A DNA stretch of 64,000 nt from Thiobacillus denitrificans (GTDB lineage Bacteria > Pseudomonadota > Gammaproteobacteria > Burkholderiales > Thiobacillaceae). Made by a program: the position numbers and the translations under genes. Shown one piece after another: positions 1-7,077 of this stretch. The stretch is taken from the NCBI GenBank assembly GCA_002343685.1, contig DDRS01000017.1, forward strand, positions 156,693 through 220,692, in the 5' to 3' direction. The notes below the pieces were generated by a model. That model did not search any database and was not told where the DNA came from. It worked only from the letters and a program-made list of their open reading frames with translations. Every line of letters starts with the position of its first letter. The stretch's first letter is position 1.

Positions 1-453
1 GTGCGCCTGCTGCGCCCTGGCGATGTGGCCGGGATGGAAACGCTGGTGGGCGAGCGCTATCACCACACCGCCATTGCCCTGCATGACGCCGATGTCTGTC
101 GCATCCCGCGCGAGGTCGTGCTGCAACTCGACAAGACCAGCCCCAGCGTACACCAGGCCCTGCAGCAACGCTGGCAGCGCTCGGTCGACCAGGCCGACCA
201 TTTCATCGTGGCGCTCTCCACCGGCCCGGCGGAAGCCCGGATGGCGCGCCTCCTGATCACCCTCGGCTGCGACGGCACGCTCTCTGAGACGCTGTTGCCC
301 AGCCGCGAGGACATGGGCGCCCTGCTCGGCATCACGACCGAAACCGCCAGCCGCATCATGGCCGAGTTCAGGCGGCGCGGCCTGATCCACATCGAAAAAG
401 GTGGCTGCCTCGACTATGACCATAACGGGCTGACCCTACTGGCACAGGGCTGA
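1..453 (+). CDS. Crp/Fnr-family transcriptional regulator, C-terminal part
   Basis: The reading frame is open at the window edge, so the gene begins upstream and its first visible codon is probably internal. The visible 150 residues hold the end of a cNMP-type beta-roll (GDVAG, then a TAIALHDADVCRIP-like strand), the dimer helix, and a winged-helix DNA-binding domain. The recognition helix reads TTETASRIMAEF. It carries the E, S and R spaced as in the FNR subgroup (E-x-x-S-R), which contacts TTGAT half-sites. An FNR-type palindrome lies 30 bases past the stop codon. Whether the missing N-terminus holds an iron-sulfur cluster or another sensor cannot be seen. Family assignment is firm; the signal sensed is unknown. 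Confidence 0.9.
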   Translation: MRLLRPGDVAGMETLVGERYHHTAIALHDADVCRIPREVVLQLDKTSPSVHQALQQRWQRSVDQADHFIVALSTGPAEARMARLLITLGCDGTLSETLLPSREDMGALLGITTETASRIMAEFRRRGLIHIEKGGCLDYDHNGLTLLAQG

Positions 454-485
454 ATCGGTGTTGTCGAATTGATACATTTATCGCA

Positions 486-499
486 TTGACAATGATCAA
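486..499. promoter_or_regulatory. FNR-type binding site
   Basis: The sequence TTGACAATGATCAA matches the FNR/ANR consensus TTGAT-N4-ATCAA at nine of ten half-site positions. It lies between a regulator with an FNR-type recognition helix and the triple-barrel gene, 121 bases before that gene's start codon. This suggests oxygen- or redox-dependent control of the barrel gene, or autoregulation. Assignment is by motif match only. Confidence 0.5.
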
Positions 500-619
500 T
501 CACACTCGATTCGCCGTTTAACTCGCCTGGAATCCCGCCATACTTCGACCAGTCGTTCACCCCAATAATTGAATAGGGGAAAGCACCACCAAACGGTTTT
601 GCTCGCCCCGGAGATCCAC

Positions 620-3301
620 ATGAAATATGCCTTGAAGCCGCTGGCCGCATGCATGGCCAGTCTGTTCGGTATTGCCTCGTTCAATGCATGGGGTGCCCCT
701 CCTGCGACGCCTCCGGTTCAGAACCAGAACGCGATCGGCACCCAGCAAGGTGCCGGCACACCGGGCACGCCCTCCGTGCTGCCTTCCCGTCCCGTGACAT
801 CGGTTTTCCCTCCCCGGCAGACCGAATTTCCCGGCATTCCCTGGGGATCGTTCCTGGTCTTTCCCGAGGTGTCACTGGCCGCCACCTATGACGACAACAT
901 CTACGCCGAGCGCCCTTATGCCGCCCAGCGTACCTACGTCACCGACGATGTGGTCTATACCCTGTCACCGTCGCTCGCGCTGAAATCCAACTGGAGCCGG
1001 CATGCGCTGAACTTCGATGCGGGCGGCGATTTCGACCGTTACCGCAACCATGATGCGGAGAACGTCAACGACTACTGGCTCGGCTTCGACGGCCGCTACG
1101 ATCTGAGCGCCACGAGCAACGTGTTCGGCGGTGCCCGCCACACGCGCGACCATGAGGACCGTTCCACGCCAGGCAGCGACGTCACGCAGATCGAACCGAC
1201 CCGCTACGACCACGACGAGGCCCACCTCGGCGTCGCCCAGGCCCTCGGCGCCTTCCGCCTGCGCCTCGGCGGCACCTATGACCGCTACGACTACAAGGAC
1301 GGTATATTGGGCAGCGGCGCGGTATCCGACAACGACTACCGCGACCACAACCTGAGCTCGCTCGGCGTGCGGCTGGGCTATGTGCTGTCGCCTCGCTATG
1401 AGCTCTTTGGCCAGGTGGCAACCGACAACCGCCGTTACGACAATCTGATCAACGGCCGTACCTTCAACCGCGATTCGGATGGCTCACGCGTGGCGGCCGG
1501 CGTGAAATTCACGCTGCAGCCCCAGCACCTGTCGGGTGAAGCCTTCGCCGGCGTGATGCGCCAGAATTTCGACTACAGCGGATTTTCCGATATCAGCAAA
1601 CCGTACTTCGGTGCGCTGGCCATCTGGAAGCCGACCACCCGGGTGACCGCCACCGGCTTCATCGACCGCTCGCTCGAGGAAACGGTCGTGAACGACGGCA
1701 CCACCTATGCGTCCAGCTCGCTCGACACCACCTACGGCTTCGAGGTGGAACGCCGTCTGAGCAGCAAGCTGTCGGTCAGCGGCCGCGCCGCCTACACACG
1801 CAGCGAATTCAACAGTTTCGACCGCCTCGACAAGATCATCGACGCCGGCGCCGGACTGCGCTACTACGTGCTGCCCAACGTATACCTGGGCGCCGACCTG
1901 CGCATCGTCGACCGTGCCTCTAGCGACATCGCCGCGCAATACAGCCGCAACCAGGTGATGGCCAGCATCGGCTACACGCCCGCACGCAACCGCGATTACG
2001 CGATCATTCCCGAACAGGAAGCCGGTGCGCCCGAAGCGCCGCGTGCGCAAGGCCAGTTTTCCGGCTTCTATCTCGGCGCCCAACTCGGCCATGGCGCCCT
2101 GACCACGTCGACCTGGGGGCCGCGCGGCGGCGGCGGCGTCGATGCGGCCGACATGGGCAGCTTCGGTACCAGCTATGCGCTGTTCGGCGGCTGGGGCACC
2201 GAGATCGCCAGCGACTGGTATCTCGGCGTCGAACTCGATGGCGGCGACAGCAACGCCGACTGGTATCACCGCAAGGACAAGCCGGACTCCGTGACCGTGT
2301 CTGCCGACAAGGATTCCAGCATCGGCCTGAGCCTGCGCGCCGGCTACCTGCTCGACGGCGGCATGCTGTACGGCAAAGTCGGCAAGGTGCGTACCGACTT
2401 CCATACCTATTACGCTGAAAACCAGTATGCGTCGGGGGCGTTCGACCAGGACCATACCGAGACCGGCACCCGCATCGGGCTGGGCCTGGAAATCCCGGCC
2501 TCGCGCAACCTGTTCGTACGCACCGACTACAGCTATACCCGCTATGGCAGCTACGACGTGCCCTATCAATCCGGTGCGGCTCCGACCACGACGACGACGG
2601 AAGTGTTCAAGACCGGCGACGCCGTCTTCAGCCTCGGGCTCGGCTGGCGTTTCGGCGGCCAGCGCCCTGCCGTCGCCACGCGCCCGCCAACCGAATTGCG
2701 CGGCCTCTACATGGGCGCCAACCTTGGCCACGGCACGCTGGGTACCCAGCTGACCGGCACGCACGACATCGGTGCCGGCGATTACGCCTTCACCGGCGAT
2801 TTCGCCAGGACGGGCTTCACCGGCGGCGTGTTCGCCGGCTACGGCCACACATTCAACCAGGTCTACGTCGGTCTTGAGCTCGAAGCCGAGGCGGCCAACT
2901 TCGGCTGGGAGCACGAACGCACGACCGGCGGCGCGGGCGGTCGCGATTTCGCGGCCGAAAAACGCGGCGGCTACGGCGGCAGCCTGCGTGTCGGCTACGT
3001 GCTGCCCAACGGCAGCCTGCTGTATGGCCACGTCGGCCAGGTGCAAACCCGTTTCAACACGATCTACAACCGCGGCGCCAACGATGCCAAGTGGATCAAT
3101 CGCAGCGACACGCTCACGGGTACGCGCGTCGGCGTTGGCGCCGAGATCCCGGCCTCGCAGAATACCTTCGTACGCATGGACTACAGCTACACCCACTACA
3201 AGGATCCCGTGCATTTTGTAACCGAGCAATCGAACCCGGACGACATGAGCTTCGACTACACCGAGAACCTGGTCCGGCTAGGGCTCGGATATCGCTTCTA
3301 A
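620..3301 (+). CDS. Outer-membrane protein with three beta-barrel modules
   Basis: An 893-residue secreted protein. I chose the ATG preceded by CCCGGAG and followed by a clear signal peptide (KPLAACMASLFGIASFNAWGA); an in-frame ATG 51 bases upstream would put 17 residues before the signal. Residues about 80-460 resemble the putative beta-barrel porin type 2 family (FPEVSLAATYDDN start, many alternating aromatic strands). Residues about 480-688 and 692-893 are two copies of an OmpA/Omp25-like barrel. Each copy opens with GFYLGAQLGHG or GLYMGANLGHG and contains a TGTR-(I/V)G(L/V)G-EIPAS strand followed by a FVR-DYSYT strand. The chain ends in GLGYRF, with a terminal Phe as expected for BAM-assembled barrels. 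The function, and how three barrels fold in one chain, are unknown. Confidence 0.85.
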   Translation: MKYALKPLAACMASLFGIASFNAWGAPPATPPVQNQNAIGTQQGAGTPGTPSVLPSRPVTSVFPPRQTEFPGIPWGSFLVFPEVSLAATYDDNIYAERPYAAQRTYVTDDVVYTLSPSLALKSNWSRHALNFDAGGDFDRYRNHDAENVNDYWLGFDGRYDLSATSNVFGGARHTRDHEDRSTPGSDVTQIEPTRYDHDEAHLGVAQALGAFRLRLGGTYDRYDYKDGILGSGAVSDNDYRDHNLSSLGVRLGYVLSPRYELFGQVATDNRRYDNLINGRTFNRDSDGSRVAAGVKFTLQPQHLSGEAFAGVMRQNFDYSGFSDISKPYFGALAIWKPTTRVTATGFIDRSLEETVVNDGTTYASSSLDTTYGFEVERRLSSKLSVSGRAAYTRSEFNSFDRLDKIIDAGAGLRYYVLPNVYLGADLRIVDRASSDIAAQYSRNQVMASIGYTPARNRDYAIIPEQEAGAPEAPRAQGQFSGFYLGAQLGHGALTTSTWGPRGGGGVDAADMGSFGTSYALFGGWGTEIASDWYLGVELDGGDSNADWYHRKDKPDSVTVSADKDSSIGLSLRAGYLLDGGMLYGKVGKVRTDFHTYYAENQYASGAFDQDHTETGTRIGLGLEIPASRNLFVRTDYSYTRYGSYDVPYQSGAAPTTTTTEVFKTGDAVFSLGLGWRFGGQRPAVATRPPTELRGLYMGANLGHGTLGTQLTGTHDIGAGDYAFTGDFARTGFTGGVFAGYGHTFNQVYVGLELEAEAANFGWEHERTTGGAGGRDFAAEKRGGYGGSLRVGYVLPNGSLLYGHVGQVQTRFNTIYNRGANDAKWINRSDTLTGTRVGVGAEIPASQNTFVRMDYSYTHYKDPVHFVTEQSNPDDMSFDYTENLVRLGLGYRF

Positions 3302-3324
3302 GTCACTGAATCCGATGCAAATTT

Positions 3325-3362
3325 AATGGCCGAACATTGCGATAAATCAATGGCCATTTTAA
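3325..3362 (+). terminator. Possible weak terminator hairpin after the barrel gene
   Basis: A seven-base inverted repeat (AATGGCC and GGCCATT) is separated by a 20-base loop and followed by TTTT. The long loop and short T-run make this a weak candidate. Confidence 0.3.
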
Positions 3363-3452
3363 AAAGAGTTGTTACTCTGAAATAGGAGTAAATGTAATTT
3401 GTTTCCGGCTCGAACCGGGAATAAAAGTAGAGGCCATCAACAGGAGAGAAAC

Positions 3453-4592
3453 ATGACCCACCCCACTTACCAATTCAAAAAACTGATTCTGGCTGGCGGC
3501 GCAGTATTTGCCATGTTGGCCGTGCCGATGGCAATCAACTCGCTGACGGGCCTGGATCTGGGCATGATGTCGGCCGCCCATGCTGCGGACGACGGCGGCG
3601 CTTCCAAGAAGAGCGGCGGACATAAAGGCAAGGCAGGCAGCCAGAAAGGTGCCCAAGGCAAGGGCGGCGAGGCGAGCAAGAAGATTTTCCGTGTGCCTGA
3701 GGCAAGCGAAGACAGCGACCGCCCCGTCTGGGCAGGCGTAAAAGGTGGCAAATCGGGCGGCGGCGGCAAACCGGCCGGCGCAGGCAGCAAGAAAGGGGAT
3801 CTGTATGGCGACATGGTCGTGCTGCTGCGCGATGCCAATGGTGCCCCCATTCTGAATAGCGCCGGCTTGGTGCAGGTCATCGCCTATGTCTACGACACGA
3901 ACGGCAATCTGGTTCCGCTCAAGGACGCGTCCGGCAATCTGGTGACCATTCCCTACAATGCGGAAGGTGATCTGGAGACCTCGATCAACGGCGTGCCGGT
4001 CTATTCGGCCGAGGTCGAACTGGGCCGCCTGAGTGTCGGTCGCGCACCGACCAAGGTATTGACCCATTCGCTGGATGAAGCGATGTCCAAACTCACGGCA
4101 AGCGGTGCGGTCATTGCACTGGACTCGACCGGACGCCTGACGGTGAATGGCGTGACCATCGATTCGCCGCTGGAAAACCTGGCGTTGTATGAAACCTACA
4201 TGAAGACCGGCACGCTGCCTGGCGTGACGCTACCGGCCAATTTCAACCCGGCAGCGCTGCTCGCAGCCGCCGCGGACAAGACCGGCAATATCAGCGTGGA
4301 TACCGTGGTGTACATGAATTCCATTCTGGGAATCAACAATGGCACCACCTACTACACGTTCACGACCGACTACGATCGCTACACCACCTGGAAAAATGCG
4401 ACCGCAAGCGTACTGGTGTTGCAGCCGGACGGCGTGACGTACAAAGCGGAAACGGTGAACCTGTATGACGCCGTGTTCAACAGCACAAACTGGACCGACC
4501 CGACGGCAGTGGGTGGTGCGGACGACTTCGCGGCCGCCGCCAACGACTACCTGCGCGTGATCCAGTTCGTCCACGACAACGGGGTTCGTTGA
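3453..4592 (+). CDS. Secreted protein of unknown function, Gly/Lys-rich linker
   Basis: A 379-residue protein whose start is set by an AGGAG six bases before the ATG. It has a long signal peptide with predicted cleavage after AAHA (about residue 44). Residues 45 to about 112 form a low-complexity Gly/Lys/Ser segment that contains SKKIFRVPEAS and KGGKSGGGGKPAG. The rest looks like a globular beta-rich domain starting GDLYGDMVVLLRDANG, with repeated D-x-x-G-N-L turns (YDTNGNLVPLKDASGNLV). No cysteine or known catalytic motif is seen in the mature part. The next gene encodes another secreted Gly/Ser/His-rich protein with a matching SKIF motif, so the two are probably co-expressed. I do not recognise the family. 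It may be a surface or extracellular protein working with the adjacent barrel, which is inference from position. Confidence 0.75.
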   Translation: MTHPTYQFKKLILAGGAVFAMLAVPMAINSLTGLDLGMMSAAHAADDGGASKKSGGHKGKAGSQKGAQGKGGEASKKIFRVPEASEDSDRPVWAGVKGGKSGGGGKPAGAGSKKGDLYGDMVVLLRDANGAPILNSAGLVQVIAYVYDTNGNLVPLKDASGNLVTIPYNAEGDLETSINGVPVYSAEVELGRLSVGRAPTKVLTHSLDEAMSKLTASGAVIALDSTGRLTVNGVTIDSPLENLALYETYMKTGTLPGVTLPANFNPAALLAAAADKTGNISVDTVVYMNSILGINNGTTYYTFTTDYDRYTTWKNATASVLVLQPDGVTYKAETVNLYDAVFNSTNWTDPTAVGGADDFAAAANDYLRVIQFVHDNGVR

Positions 4593-4599
4593 TCGCCCG

Positions 4600-4627
4600 G
4601 CCGGGCGGCTTGCCGCCCGGCGATTTT
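4600..4627 (+). terminator. GC-rich hairpin between two secreted-protein genes
   Basis: A perfect ten-base stem (GCCGGGCGGC / GCCGCCCGGC) with a minimal TT loop is followed by GATTTT, eight bases after the upstream stop codon. It could attenuate read-through into the next gene or stabilise the upstream mRNA end. The T-run is short for a full terminator. Confidence 0.55.
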
Positions 4628-4647
4628 CACGCACAGGAGTGTTCAGC

Positions 4648-4974
4648 ATGCATGCTTACAGCAAATGGGCAACCGTCGTGTTGCTGGCTGCAGGCCTGAC
4701 CGTGGGCATCGCAGCCAGTTACGCAGCCGAAAGCCATACCGACGGCCATTCCTCAGGCGAATCGGGCGGCAAGGGCAAGGGTCCGAAATACATGGGCGGC
4801 GACCGTGGCAGCAGCCATAGCAGCGAGTCCCACAAGGGCGGCAGTGCGCACCACGACAGCTCGGGGGGCGGCAGCAAGTCGACGGAAAGCAAGATTTTCC
4901 ACGGCAAGTCTGGCGGCCACGACGAGGCCAGCACCGAAGCCGGCCATGAGAGCGGCACCGAGCACACGCATTGA
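4648..4974 (+). CDS. Small secreted His/Ser/Gly-rich protein
   Basis: A 108-residue protein with an AGGAG nine bases before the ATG. A signal peptide (WATVVLLAAGLTVGIAASYA) is followed by an 80-residue, cysteine-free, low-complexity mature part very rich in His, Ser, Gly and charged residues (SHSSESHKGGSAHHDSS, ending GTEHTH). The motif ESKIFHGKSGG echoes SKKIFRVPEAS in the preceding gene, and GKGPKYMGGDRG resembles that gene's Gly/Lys linker. This suggests shared ancestry or a shared processing or binding signal. The many histidines would suit metal binding, but that is inference. A strong terminator follows directly, closing the unit. I do not recognise a family. Confidence 0.75.
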   Translation: MHAYSKWATVVLLAAGLTVGIAASYAAESHTDGHSSGESGGKGKGPKYMGGDRGSSHSSESHKGGSAHHDSSGGGSKSTESKIFHGKSGGHDEASTEAGHESGTEHTH

Positions 4975-4994
4975 TCGTTGATTCGTTGCAGGAC

Positions 4995-5025
4995 AAAGGG
5001 CACACGGTTCGTGTGCCCTTTTTTT
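4995..5025 (+). terminator. Rho-independent terminator
   Basis: A perfect twelve-base stem (AAAGGGCACACG / CGTGTGCCCTTT) with a GTT loop runs into a stretch of seven T residues. It lies 20 bases after the stop codon of the His-rich secreted protein gene and is the clearest intrinsic terminator in the window. Confidence 0.93.
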
Positions 5026-5190
5026 GTCCCGCCCCCCTGACACACACTGCCACACACTGATGCCGGCAGGACACACGCCCGACACCCCTGCTGCCTAAGA
5101 TGCTTTCCATCGGCCGGCGCGAACAGCGCGATACGCGATCGCATCATGCCGAGTGACGTTTCACTTTCAATTCTTTAAAGGAATCAGATT

Positions 5191-5361
5191 ATGAAAAGCA
5201 TGCTTCAAGCTGCAGTACTCACCTCCCTGCTCGCCTCGTTTTCGGCCTTTGCCCACCATCCTGCCGAAGACATCGTCGATGAAGAAACCTGGGCGATGAT
5301 CGATGAAAATGTGGCCGACACGCCGCATGCCGATCTGGACTTTTCCAGCATGGGTCTCTAA
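5191..5361 (+). CDS. Small acidic secreted protein, 56 residues
   Basis: A short gene with a ribosome-binding sequence (AAAGGAATC) before its ATG. It encodes a typical signal peptide (KSMLQAAVLTSLLASFSAFA) with cleavage predicted before HHPAED. The 35-residue mature peptide is strongly acidic (DIVDEETWAMIDEN, HADLDF) and begins with two histidines. There is no cysteine and no known domain. It stands alone between the upstream terminator and the convergent queD-like gene. The clean signal peptide, start signal and codon usage argue that it is real. Its function is unknown; a periplasmic metal- or cation-binding peptide is one possibility. Confidence 0.65.
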   Translation: MKSMLQAAVLTSLLASFSAFAHHPAEDIVDEETWAMIDENVADTPHADLDFSSMGL

Positions 5362-5463
5362 TCCTTGGGGGGCCTTGAAGCGGCCCATCTTCGACAACCA
5401 CGCCGGTCTCCTGATGCCATGTGTCAGGGGGCCGGTTTGCATTGCACCGGGGCTGCGCAGCCG

Positions 5464-5817
5464 TCAGCCGCGGTAGATGCAACCCGCGTCGTGGGCTTCC
5501 ATGACCGAGACGGCGCTCAAGCCGGGCAGCGCCGGCTTGAGTTGCCGCCATAGCCACACGGCCAGATTTTCGCTGGTCGGGTTGTCCAGGCCGTCGATAT
5601 CGTTGAGGCAGCGATGGTCGAGCGCAGCATGGATGGGGCGCCAGGCCGTCTCGATGTCGGCGAAGTCGAGCACCCAGCCCAGCGCGGGATCGATATCGCC
5701 GCTGACGGTCAGTTCGACCTTGAACGAATGGCCATGCAGGCGCGAGCAGGGATGGGATTCCGGCAAGGCAGGCAGTCGGCGCGCACATTGCAGGTGGAAG
5801 ATGCGGAAGATGTCCAT
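5464..5817 (-). CDS. queD: 6-carboxytetrahydropterin synthase (QueD) homologue
   Basis: A 117-residue, full-length protein of the QueD/PTPS family, which makes 6-carboxy-tetrahydropterin from dihydroneopterin triphosphate for queuosine and other 7-deazaguanine products. The catalytic Cys and two zinc histidines are present in CSRLHGHSF, as are LDHRCLND, NPTSEN and the C-terminal ME-HDAGCIYRG. The whole chain lines up well with E. coli QueD. The oddity is near the start, where the family's AAHRLP reads CARRLP. The position normally holding the first zinc-binding His is Arg (CGC, one base from CAC). It may be an impaired or specialised paralogue. The gene converges on the small secreted gene. 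Confidence 0.85.
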   Translation of the reverse strand: MDIFRIFHLQCARRLPALPESHPCSRLHGHSFKVELTVSGDIDPALGWVLDFADIETAWRPIHAALDHRCLNDIDGLDNPTSENLAVWLWRQLKPALPGLSAVSVMEAHDAGCIYRG

Positions 5818-5920
5818 GCGGTATTTTCGCGCATGTCGCCCGCGCTGGCTATGCGGCGGCTATCGGACACCGGTCGCCCCGGCTACACTATGCGCCGTCC
5901 AGTCTTGCTGTGGAGCGATC

Positions 5921-6367
5921 ATGTCGGTGTCTCGCCTGTCGGTTGCCGCGCTTGCCGCATTCGCGCTGTTGTCGCTCGGTGCATGCTCCCGCGACAATGG
6001 ACTCACGCTGTCCGCGCCCGATGCCTATGCCCAGGTCCAGGCCGGCACGCTCACGCTGATCGATGTGCGCACCTCCGACGAATGGCGGCAAACCGGCGTG
6101 GCCCAAGGCGCGCTACGCATCAACATGGCGAACGCACAGGGTGAGGCCGGATTCGTACGGCAGGTGGACACGGCACTGGGCGGCGACAGGAACGCGCCGA
6201 TCGGCCTGATCGGCCTCGCCGGCAGCCGCGCCACCCATGCTCAGGAAGTACTCCGAGAATCGGGTTTCGCCCATGTCTATACCATCAAGGAAGGCATGTT
6301 GGGGAGCAGCGCGGGGCCAGGCTGGATCGCACGCAAGCTACCGGTTGAGCCCTGCCCGCGCTGTTGA
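5921..6367 (+). CDS. Rhodanese-like lipoprotein lacking the active-site Cys
   Basis: A 148-residue protein. The ATG has a GGAG nearby and is followed by a lipoprotein signal peptide (LAAFALLSLGAC, lipid Cys at 22). The mature part has a rhodanese fold: LIDVRTSDEWRQTGVAQGALRINM is the classic DVR-E-W-G-GA-IN signature. In active rhodaneses the catalytic loop reads C-R-x-G-x-R. Here it is LIGLAGSRATHA, with Gly in place of Cys, so sulfurtransferase activity by the usual mechanism is unlikely. The protein ends in EPCPRC, a terminal Cys-x-x-Cys that might replace the redox function. It is predicted to be anchored in the periplasm. The role could be structural or sulfur-binding. Confidence 0.8.
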   Translation: MSVSRLSVAALAAFALLSLGACSRDNGLTLSAPDAYAQVQAGTLTLIDVRTSDEWRQTGVAQGALRINMANAQGEAGFVRQVDTALGGDRNAPIGLIGLAGSRATHAQEVLRESGFAHVYTIKEGMLGSSAGPGWIARKLPVEPCPRC

Positions 6368-6376
6368 CGTACCACC

Positions 6377-6592
6377 TCATCCCCGGCAGCCCGCCCCTGC
6401 CTGGACGGGCGGACAGGGCACGGTGCCGTATGAACAGAAGACGCAGCAGTCTCCCGGTAGCGGCATCAGTACTGTGTGACACCCTTCGCACTCGTAATAC
6501 CACTGGCAGGCGTCGGTAGGCATGGTCTCGGTCTTGACATGGCCGCAGACCGGGCAGGTCAGCGTGGATTCCAGGGTGTATTTCGCGTCCAT
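6377..6592 (-). CDS. GDCCVxC-domain Cys-rich small protein
   Basis: A 71-residue protein with ten cysteines. CPVCGH (Cys 13, 16) and CEGC (Cys 35, 38) look like paired zinc-knuckle positions. They are followed by the family hallmark GDCCVFCSYGTVPCPP (Cys 49, 50, 53, 60). In some relatives one of these cysteines is selenocysteine; here all are Cys. I chose the ATG giving MDAKYTLEST; a longer frame upstream would run through the merR operator. The gene is divergent from merR and sits behind a mercury-type MerR promoter. This strongly suggests it is induced by Hg(II) or a similar thiophilic metal and binds or handles it. The biochemical role is inference. Confidence 0.85.
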   Translation of the reverse strand: MDAKYTLESTLTCPVCGHVKTETMPTDACQWYYECEGCHTVLMPLPGDCCVFCSYGTVPCPPVQAGAGCRG

Positions 6593-6622
6593 TGAGGCTT
6601 TGCCGATTGCTTCGATGGCCGT

Positions 6623-6654
6623 AGCATAAGTTCCGTACCTACGTACGGAGTCAA
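6623..6654 (-). promoter_or_regulatory. MerR-type operator/promoter for the GDCCVxC gene
   Basis: Read on the minus strand, a -35 element TTGACT is followed by the perfect dyad CCGTAC-N4-GTACGG and a -10-like TATGCT (or TTATGC). The 19-20 base spacer is the long spacing typical of promoters that MerR proteins activate by DNA untwisting. The dyad and its flanks closely follow the Tn501/Tn21 mer operator pattern. On the plus strand the dyad's GGAG also serves as the probable ribosome-binding site of merR, five bases before its ATG, so operator and merR translation signal overlap. Confidence 0.88.
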
Positions 6655-6655
6655 G

Positions 6656-7069
6656 ATGCAAGGACTGACTATTTCAAAGCTGGCACAGGAAGCCGGGGTC
6701 AACGTCGAGACGATCCGCTTCTATCAACGCCGCGGCCTGCTTGCGGAGCCGGACAAGCCACTGCGCGGCATCCGTCGCTACGGCCAGGCGGACGTGGCGC
6801 GCATGCTGTTCATCAAGGCGGCGCAGCGCATCGGGTTTACGCTGGACGAGGTTGCTCAGCTATTGCAATTGGATGACGGCACCCAGTGTTCGGATGCCCG
6901 CGTCATCGCCGAGCGCAAGCTCGCCGATGTGCGCAAGCGTCTGGCCGACCTGCAGCGCATCGAGGGCGTGCTGACGCAACTCGTCGGCCGCTGCGTCCGC
7001 AGGCGGGGCAAAGTCCGCTGCCCTTTGATCGACGCGCTGCAGCCGCCGCTTGCTCATGACGACGCGTAG
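6656..7069 (+). CDS. merR: Mercury-type MerR regulator
   Basis: A 137-residue MerR-family regulator with the N-terminal winged-helix domain (VNVETIRFYQRRGLL, RGIRRYGQADVARMLFI) and a long dimerisation helix. Three cysteines lie at 78 (DDGTQCSDA), 113 and 122 (GRCVRRRGKVRCPLI). Their spacing of 35 and 9 residues equals that of the Hg-binding Cys82/117/126 of Tn501 MerR, so direct Hg(II) sensing is likely. The usual mer genes (merT, merP, merA) are absent nearby. The only divergent partner is the GDCCVxC gene. The shared intergenic operator implies activation of that gene and autoregulation. The start fits the family N-terminus. Confidence 0.92.
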   Translation: MQGLTISKLAQEAGVNVETIRFYQRRGLLAEPDKPLRGIRRYGQADVARMLFIKAAQRIGFTLDEVAQLLQLDDGTQCSDARVIAERKLADVRKRLADLQRIEGVLTQLVGRCVRRRGKVRCPLIDALQPPLAHDDA

Positions 7070-7077
7070 CGTCAGAT

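Noticed and set aside
1484..3229. Long antisense open frame (over 580 codons) inside the triple-barrel gene
   Set aside because: It lies wholly opposite a well-supported gene, has Arg/Ala/Gly-biased low-information sequence with no motif, and is expected in high-GC coding DNA.
5452..5463. Palindrome GGCTGCGCAGCC near the queD-like stop codon as a terminator
   Set aside because: It has no loop and no T-run on either strand, so a terminator call is not supported.
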